The position numbers and the translations under genes were made by a program. Positions 15,327 to 19,095 of a stretch of 19,095 nucleotides of DNA are shown one piece after another. The notes beneath the pieces are model-generated. The model saw nothing but the letters and a program-made list of their open reading frames with translations, was not told the DNA's origin and made no database searches. Positions within the stretch are counted from its first letter, which is position 1. Each line of letters opens with the position of its first letter. Source of the stretch: JBFGCA01 sp041567315 (GTDB lineage Bacteria > Acidobacteriota > Thermoanaerobaculia > Multivoradales > JAHEKO01); NCBI GenBank assembly GCA_041567315.1, contig JBFGCA010000096.1, positions 1 through 19,095 on the forward strand, given 5' to 3'.

Positions 15327-17069
15327 CTAGTTCCCGAGGTAGCCGAGGGCCTCGAGCATCTCCTTGACCTCGGGGGCGTGCTCTTCGCGCTGGCGGCTGG
15401 CGAGGGCGCGCTCGAGGGCGGCGCGCGCTTCGGGGTAGCGCTTGTTGAGGCGGGTCAGCTCGGCGGGCAGGTCGGCGTCGTCCGCGTTGCGCAGCCGCAC
15501 GAGCTTGCTCTCCTCCCAGGGGTCGGCGAGCAGCTCGAAGCCGCCCGAGTGGCCCTGGAGCTGCCAGAGCAGCTTATACGGCCAGCGATAGCCGGCCACC
15601 GCGGTGATGCGGCCGCGGGCGCCGCGCACCCCGTAGGCCCACCACTCCTCGCGCCCGGCGCAGCCGGCGCCCGTCCAGCAGCCGTTCTGCGGTCGGCCGC
15701 TCATCGACCCGGGGACGGCGAGCCCGAGGTGGGCGAGGACGGTCGGGGCGAGGTCCTCGAGCAGCACCGGCGCCGACCCCAGCCGGCGGCCGGCCGGGAC
15801 GCCCGGGCCGGCCATCAGCCACATGACCCGCAGCTGGTCCTCCTGGGCGTTGCTGGCGTGACCGATGGAGCGATGGCGGAAGAGGCCCTCGCCGTGGTCG
15901 GAGGCCACCACCCAGAGGGTGTCCCCGGCGATGCCCATCCGCTCGAACAGCGCCCGCAGCTCGCCGAAGTGCTGGTCGGCCCAGGCCACCAGGCGGTCGT
16001 AGGCGGGGAGGACCTGCGCCGGCGGCGCATGCCGCAGGTAGCCGGTGAACCCGATGGCCAGCTCGGCCGCCGCGTCGGTGCGGTTGACGAGCTCCACGGT
16101 CCAGGGGGCGCCGAGCGCGACCTCCTCGGGGACGCTCGCCCCGCCCTCCAGGAACGGCGCCAGCGCCGCGGGCTCGCGAAGGCGCAGGATCAGCGCGGTC
16201 GACGGCCGGTCGTCCGGGTGGGGCTCGCGCAGCGGCCGCCAGACCAGGCGGTGGCGGCCGGGCTCGAGCACCAGCGTCGCCCGGCTGCGCTCCTTGGCGG
16301 CCAGCGTCCACTCGCCGACCGGCGAGCCGTCGAGCTCGAGCCGCAGGTCGGGCGGCGCGTCCCGGGTGACGTAGGGCTCGTGCGGGTCGGAGAAGTGGAC
16401 CCAGAGCAGGAAGCGCTCGGTCGCCTCCTCCTCGATCCAGCGACGAGCGGCCGGCAGCACCTCGTCGGCCCGGCGGTACCAGCGCGACGCCTCCGGCCCC
16501 ACGCCTTCAGCGTCATAGTGCTCGAAGCCCTGGGTCAGGTTGGCGTTGGGTCCCAGCACGCCCAGGGAGACGAAGGCCGCGGTGCGGTAGCCGTGCCGCC
16601 CGAGGATCTCGGCCAGGGTCTCGGCCGGCGCCGCCAGCCGGTCGCCGTTGTCCATCACCGCCAGCTCGGTCGGCGGCCGGCCGGTGAGCATCGAGGCGTG
16701 GCTGGGCACGGTCAGCGGTACCCGGGTGTAGGCGTGCTCGAAGACCACGCCCCCGGCCGCCAGTCGGTCGAGATGGGGGGTGTGGTCGACGGCCGGGTTG
16801 TAGGGACCGGAGTGATCGACGTGGAGGGTGTCGAAGGTCACCAGCACCACGCGTCGCACCGGCGGCGCGGCGGGATCGCCCGGCCGGTCGCCGGCGCCCG
16901 GCGGCTCGCCGCCGCAGCCGGCGAGCACCGCCGCGGCGAGTACCGCGAGGAGGAGCACCGCCCGGAGGCCGGTAGCCGGAGCGTCGCCTGGGGTGCAGGA
17001 GGCGGCTCCGGCCGGTGCGCGGACGGGCCCTGCGGCCGCCGGCGGCCGCAACGGCAAGAGACGAACCAC
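15327..17069 (-). CDS. Sulfatase-superfamily lipoprotein
   Basis: The 580-aa frame begins at a GTG (17069) lacking a good ribosome site; the start is uncertain. A lipoprotein signal (LRAVLLLAVLAAAVLAGC, lipobox LAGC, Cys52) predicts a membrane anchor. The sulfatase-fold core follows: VVLVTFDTLHVDHSG (metal Asp80), TPHLDRLAAGG, and a nucleophile region VPLTVPSHASMLTGR with Thr120 in place of FGly Cys/Ser. Then come GYRTAAFVS, HFSDPHEPY and VVASDHGEGLFRHRSIGHAS with late metal ligands. A beta-rich stretch (RATLVLEPGRHRLVWRPLRE to ELVNRTDAAAELAIGFTG, about 255-365) interrupts the core and resembles a carbohydrate-binding-like insert. The C-terminus ends LEALGYLGN, as in the larger sulfatase-like protein. 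It is probably a periplasmic hydrolase or group transferase. Confidence 0.87.
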   Translation of the reverse strand: MVRLLPLRPPAAAGPVRAPAGAASCTPGDAPATGLRAVLLLAVLAAAVLAGCGGEPPGAGDRPGDPAAPPVRRVVLVTFDTLHVDHSGPYNPAVDHTPHLDRLAAGGVVFEHAYTRVPLTVPSHASMLTGRPPTELAVMDNGDRLAAPAETLAEILGRHGYRTAAFVSLGVLGPNANLTQGFEHYDAEGVGPEASRWYRRADEVLPAARRWIEEEATERFLLWVHFSDPHEPYVTRDAPPDLRLELDGSPVGEWTLAAKERSRATLVLEPGRHRLVWRPLREPHPDDRPSTALILRLREPAALAPFLEGGASVPEEVALGAPWTVELVNRTDAAAELAIGFTGYLRHAPPAQVLPAYDRLVAWADQHFGELRALFERMGIAGDTLWVVASDHGEGLFRHRSIGHASNAQEDQLRVMWLMAGPGVPAGRRLGSAPVLLEDLAPTVLAHLGLAVPGSMSGRPQNGCWTGAGCAGREEWWAYGVRGARGRITAVAGYRWPYKLLWQLQGHSGGFELLADPWEESKLVRLRNADDADLPAELTRLNKRYPEARAALERALASRQREEHAPEVKEMLEALGYLGN

Positions 17070-17106
17070 GGAAGGAAAACCGGAACCGGCGCGGGCGCGC
17101 CGGGCG

Positions 17107-17484
17107 TCAGCCGACCGGCTCAGGCCGGGAACGGCCGGGCTCGGCGCTGCCGGCGGAGGAGCCTTCCGATCGCCCCACGCAACCAGCGATCCAGGACAGG
17201 AACGAAGCCTCCCCGCGGCCGATGTTGAAAGCGAGGATCTCGGGCAGCTCGTAGGAGTGCAGCTCCTGGATCGCCGCCTCGACCCGCTCGTACTCGTCCT
17301 CCATCGTCTTGATCACCAGCAGGTACTCGCTGTCGCTGCAGACCTTGCCCTGCCAGCGGTAGATCGAGCGCTGCACCGGGACGATGTTGACGCAGCAGGA
17401 GTGGCGGCGCTCCACCAGCTCCTCGGCGATGGTGTTGGCCTCTTCCTCGGTGCCGACGGTGGTGACGACGACGATAGCGCCCAC
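17107..17484 (-). CDS. cutA: Divalent-cation tolerance protein CutA
   Basis: The 125-aa protein starts at GTG 17484, just after an in-frame TAG upstream, so this start is the longest possible. It begins AIVVVTTVGTEEEANTIAEE and contains CCVNIVPVQRSIYRWQGKV, EYLLVIKTMEDEYERVEAAI and HSYELPEILAFNIGRGEASF, the full CutA1 signature. CutA1 forms very stable trimers with a ferredoxin-like fold. It was linked to copper tolerance in E. coli, but its function is still not settled. A Ser/Gly/Pro-rich tail of about 20 residues extends beyond the normal 105-residue length. It lies 37 bases upstream of the sulfatase-like lipoprotein gene and is probably co-transcribed. No signal peptide is present. Confidence 0.95.
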   Translation of the reverse strand: MGAIVVVTTVGTEEEANTIAEELVERRHSCCVNIVPVQRSIYRWQGKVCSDSEYLLVIKTMEDEYERVEAAIQELHSYELPEILAFNIGRGEASFLSWIAGCVGRSEGSSAGSAEPGRSRPEPVG

Positions 17485-17625
17485 AAGGAGGGGACACTAC
17501 TGCACCCGGCGCGGGCGCGTCAACGCGCGACGGCGACCTTCGGGCTGGCCGACCGCGCGCGCGCCGGCTGGCCGCCGGGCGGCGCCGCAGCTCGGTCCTC
17601 GAGAGCGCCGCGAGCACCGGCGGCC

Positions 17626-18267
17626 TCAGCGCCAGACCTCGGTCTCGGGCTCGTAGGTCAGGACCCGCACCTTGCCGGTGCGGCCGAAAAGGCGGACCAC
17701 GCTCAGGTGATAGATGCCGTCGGTGAGGTACAGCGAGCCCGGCGTCGAACCGCCGAGCGGATCGAAGGAGGCGATGTCGGAACGGTTGAAGCGCACCGGA
17801 TCGTCGAGCCGGTCGAGCCGCCGGCCGGGATCACCGGGATCGCGGGGCGGGGGGCCGGGGGGGAAGCCGAGGCGCACCTGGCCGCCGAGGTGGACCAGGG
17901 TCCGGGGCGGTCCGATCGGCGGATCCACGCCGCGGCGGATGTCCGCCGTGCGAACCCCGTCGCCATCGCCGTCACGATGGAGCTGGAAGCTGGGGCGGCC
18001 CTCGCCGGGCACCCAGAACTTGACTCCCACCCGGGCGTTGTGACGGATGGCGTAGGAGCGGGCGCTGCGCAGGACGCCGACCAGCTCGCCGGCCGCCAGC
18101 CGCACCCGCCGGGCGCGCGTGGCGCGCAGCACGTCGGGAAGGCCGAGGGCGGCGATCAGCCCGAGGACGGCCAGCATCACCAGCAGCTCGTAGAGCTGGA
18201 AGCCCGCCCGGGCACGGTGCGCCGTCGACCGCTGGTCGGCTCGTCGTGCCGTCGGTGATCTGCGCAT
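17626..18267 (-). CDS. GspH/FimT-type pseudopilin
   Basis: Start ATG 18267, 213 aa. A basic leader of about 22 residues ends in Gly, followed by FQLYELLVMLAVLGLIAALG. This is the class III prepilin pattern, with Gly at -1, Phe at +1 and Glu at +5, recognised by the PilD peptidase/methylase. The next part, LRSARSYAIRHNARVGVKFW, and the ending GRTGKVRVLTYEPETEVWR match GspH/FimT minor pseudopilins. These prime type IV pili or type II secretion pseudopili, and in some species FimT binds DNA for uptake. A Pro/Gly-rich loop (FPPGPPPRDPGDPG) is inserted in the globular domain. It is downstream of comEA, suggesting DNA uptake, but no other pilus or secretion gene is in the window. Confidence 0.85.
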   Translation of the reverse strand: MRRSPTARRADQRSTAHRARAGFQLYELLVMLAVLGLIAALGLPDVLRATRARRVRLAAGELVGVLRSARSYAIRHNARVGVKFWVPGEGRPSFQLHRDGDGDGVRTADIRRGVDPPIGPPRTLVHLGGQVRLGFPPGPPPRDPGDPGRRLDRLDDPVRFNRSDIASFDPLGGSTPGSLYLTDGIYHLSVVRLFGRTGKVRVLTYEPETEVWR

Positions 18268-18291
18268 CGGCGTCGGTTCCCGAAGGTCGGG

Positions 18292-18328
18292 GAGCCGGGC
18301 GGGGCGGAAGGCCGCCCCGCCCCGGCTC
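18292..18328 (-). terminator. Strong GC hairpin between comEA and the pseudopilin gene
   Basis: GAGCCGGG-CGGGGCGG, loop AAGG, then CCGCCCCG-CCCCGGCTC forms a 16-pair stem with one bulged base, beginning just after the comEA stop (18337). No T-run follows, so it could terminate, attenuate, or protect the comEA mRNA 3' end. Confidence 0.5.
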
Positions 18329-18336
18329 GCCGCGGC

Positions 18337-18678
18337 TCACTCGCCGCTGCTCGGCTCCTGGCGCGGCGGACGCACCTTCTCGTCGAGGGTGGTCTCGCCT
18401 TCGAGGGCGACGTACGGCTTCATCAGCTCGAAGGTCTTCTGGCCGATGCCGCGCACCAGCATCAGATCTTCGGCCGCCTTGAAGCCGCCGTTCGCCTCCC
18501 GGAAGTCGATGATCCGCTGCGCCACGGCCTCGCCCACCCGAGGCAGCAGCGCCAACTGCTCGGCACCGGCGGTGTTGACGTTGACGACGCCGTCGGCCGC
18601 CGCCGCGCCGGCGGGCAGGGCCGCGATGGCGAGGGCCACGAGGACGAGGCTGAGGATCCACTTCTGCGAGTGCTGCAT
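18337..18678 (-). CDS. ComEA-like helix-hairpin-helix DNA-binding protein
   Basis: The ATG at 18678 follows AAAGGAG at good spacing (113 aa). Residues 1-27 form a signal peptide (KWILSLVLVALAIAALPAGA). The mature part has the tandem HhH motif of the ComEA family: VNVNTAGAEQLALLPRVGEA, AQRIIDFREANGGFKAAEDL and VRGIGQKTFELMKPYV. ComEA proteins bind incoming double-stranded DNA in the periplasm during natural transformation. The protein is short, lacking the SLBB domain of Gram-positive ComEA, as is usual in Gram-negative forms. A charged tail of 25 residues follows. Neighbouring pseudopilin supports a DNA-uptake role. Some HhH proteins of this size have other roles, so a competence function is inferred. 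Confidence 0.9.
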   Translation of the reverse strand: MQHSQKWILSLVLVALAIAALPAGAAAADGVVNVNTAGAEQLALLPRVGEAVAQRIIDFREANGGFKAAEDLMLVRGIGQKTFELMKPYVALEGETTLDEKVRPPRQEPSSGE

Positions 18679-18729
18679 GTCTTTCTCCTTTTGCTGTTGT
18701 CGTTCTCTGGTTCGTTTCGATCTCGAGCG

Positions 18730-18748
18730 GCGGGGCGACGCGCCCCGC
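18730..18748 (-). promoter_or_regulatory. Leader hairpin 50 bases upstream of comEA
   Basis: A perfect 8-bp GC stem with a 3-base loop lies between the candidate aptamer-like sequence (18750-18795) and the comEA ribosome site. It could act as an expression-platform or terminator hairpin; no T-run follows it. Confidence 0.4.
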
Positions 18749-18895
18749 GCTCCCTACCGTTTGCCTTGGCTTTCGTCGAATCTGCCGTTGCGCACCTCCT
18801 TCTCCGGTTGGTTCGTCGGACGGAGGTGCCCCCACTCAAGCCCCTTGCCATCTTCCGGAAACGAAGATAAGTCGCTTAGTTCCAGTTATTTAGGT

Positions 18896-18963
18896 GGTCC
18901 TGGTTCGCCGGGCGGAGACGCCGCGCCCGTCAAGCGTTTGAGCGCTCGGCGGAACCACGGACC
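18896..18963. other. Long imperfect inverted repeat (19 pairs)
   Basis: GGTCC-TGGTTC-GCCGGGCG (18896-18914) pairs with CGCTCGGC-G-GAACCA-C-GGACC (18943-18963), two single-base bulges and one G-T pair. The 28-base loop contains two smaller stems (GACG/CGTC and TCAA/TTGA). It may be a terminator of a gene beyond the window, a structured RNA, or a small repeat element. Confidence 0.5.
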
Positions 18964-19095
18964 GCGCGGCCCTGCCCGGCATTGGCCATCCGCCGTCGGA
19001 CCGGGACGTAAAACGATCTGGACGCCGGCGCAATCGTTTGCGCCACCGGACGAGTGAAGCCAGGCGGTCTGCGGTGGGAGTCGGGCGGCCGGGCC

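Larger units (their letters stand above)
18679..19095. other. Non-coding, stem-loop-rich region upstream of comEA
   Basis: No credible protein is seen in these 417 bases. Reading on the minus strand toward comEA, there is an imperfect long hairpin (18896-18963), an AT-rich patch (18851-18893), an 8-bp stem GCACCTCC/GGAGGTGC (18792-18799 with 18822-18829) and a tight hairpin GCGGGGCG-ACG-CGCCCCGC (18730-18748). Farther right is GGCGCAA-TCGT-TTGCGCC (19027-19044). The comEA promoter and 5' leader must lie here, possibly along with the end or promoter of a gene beyond the window. Confidence 0.6.

Overview
This is a GC-rich window (roughly 70 % G+C) of a bacterial chromosome with short intergenic gaps. 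No phylogenetic marker is decisive. The gene mix (multidomain sulfatase-fold lipoproteins ending in an 'ALGY' tail, a DUF305/LVIVD-type secreted protein, PASTA repeats, a GspH-like pseudopilin, ComEA) fits an Acidobacteriota-like organism, for example the Thermoanaerobaculia side. That placement is inference. No transposase, integrase, CRISPR array, prophage block or tRNA was recognised.

Left part (1-3218). A 5'-truncated PASTA-repeat membrane protein overlaps a 201-aa unknown cytosolic protein. A complete one-piece tmRNA gene (ssrA, 1874-2224, tag ANDNLALAA, CCA encoded) follows. Next comes a small accessory patch: two overlapping minus-strand genes, and on the plus strand the C-terminal half of a VapC/PIN toxin. 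The two outward-facing genes both appear to lack their 5' halves and abut near 2822-2835, which looks like a deletion scar. A nested inverted repeat closes this section.

Middle (3219-12914). A minus-strand pair encodes a small polytopic membrane protein and a secreted DUF305 plus LVIVD-propeller fusion. Two decayed fragments follow: an Ig-like-domain protein piece and the C-terminal half of a RidA-like deaminase. Then comes a 1077-aa sulfatase-superfamily lipoprotein with a duplicated N-terminal module. Divergent from it is a polytopic membrane protein, whose stop codon shares a hairpin with a convergent SRPBCC-like gene. A small secreted protein is next.

Right part (12915-19095). mtnA (methionine salvage) is divergent from a Cys/Met-metabolism PLP enzyme of the cystathionine gamma-synthase/lyase family, a plausible sulfur amino acid pair. 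A minus-strand run follows: ComEA, GspH/FimT-like pseudopilin, CutA, and a second sulfatase-fold lipoprotein. ComEA and the pseudopilin point to DNA uptake or type IV pilus/type II secretion functions, but no other pilus gene is here. The last 417 bases are non-coding and rich in predicted stem-loops, and may hold a structured leader for comEA.

No wholly new multi-gene system could be demonstrated. The best leads are the comEA upstream region, the two sulfatase-fold proteins with Thr instead of Cys/Ser at the nucleophile position, the DUF305-propeller fusion and the toxin-gene scar.
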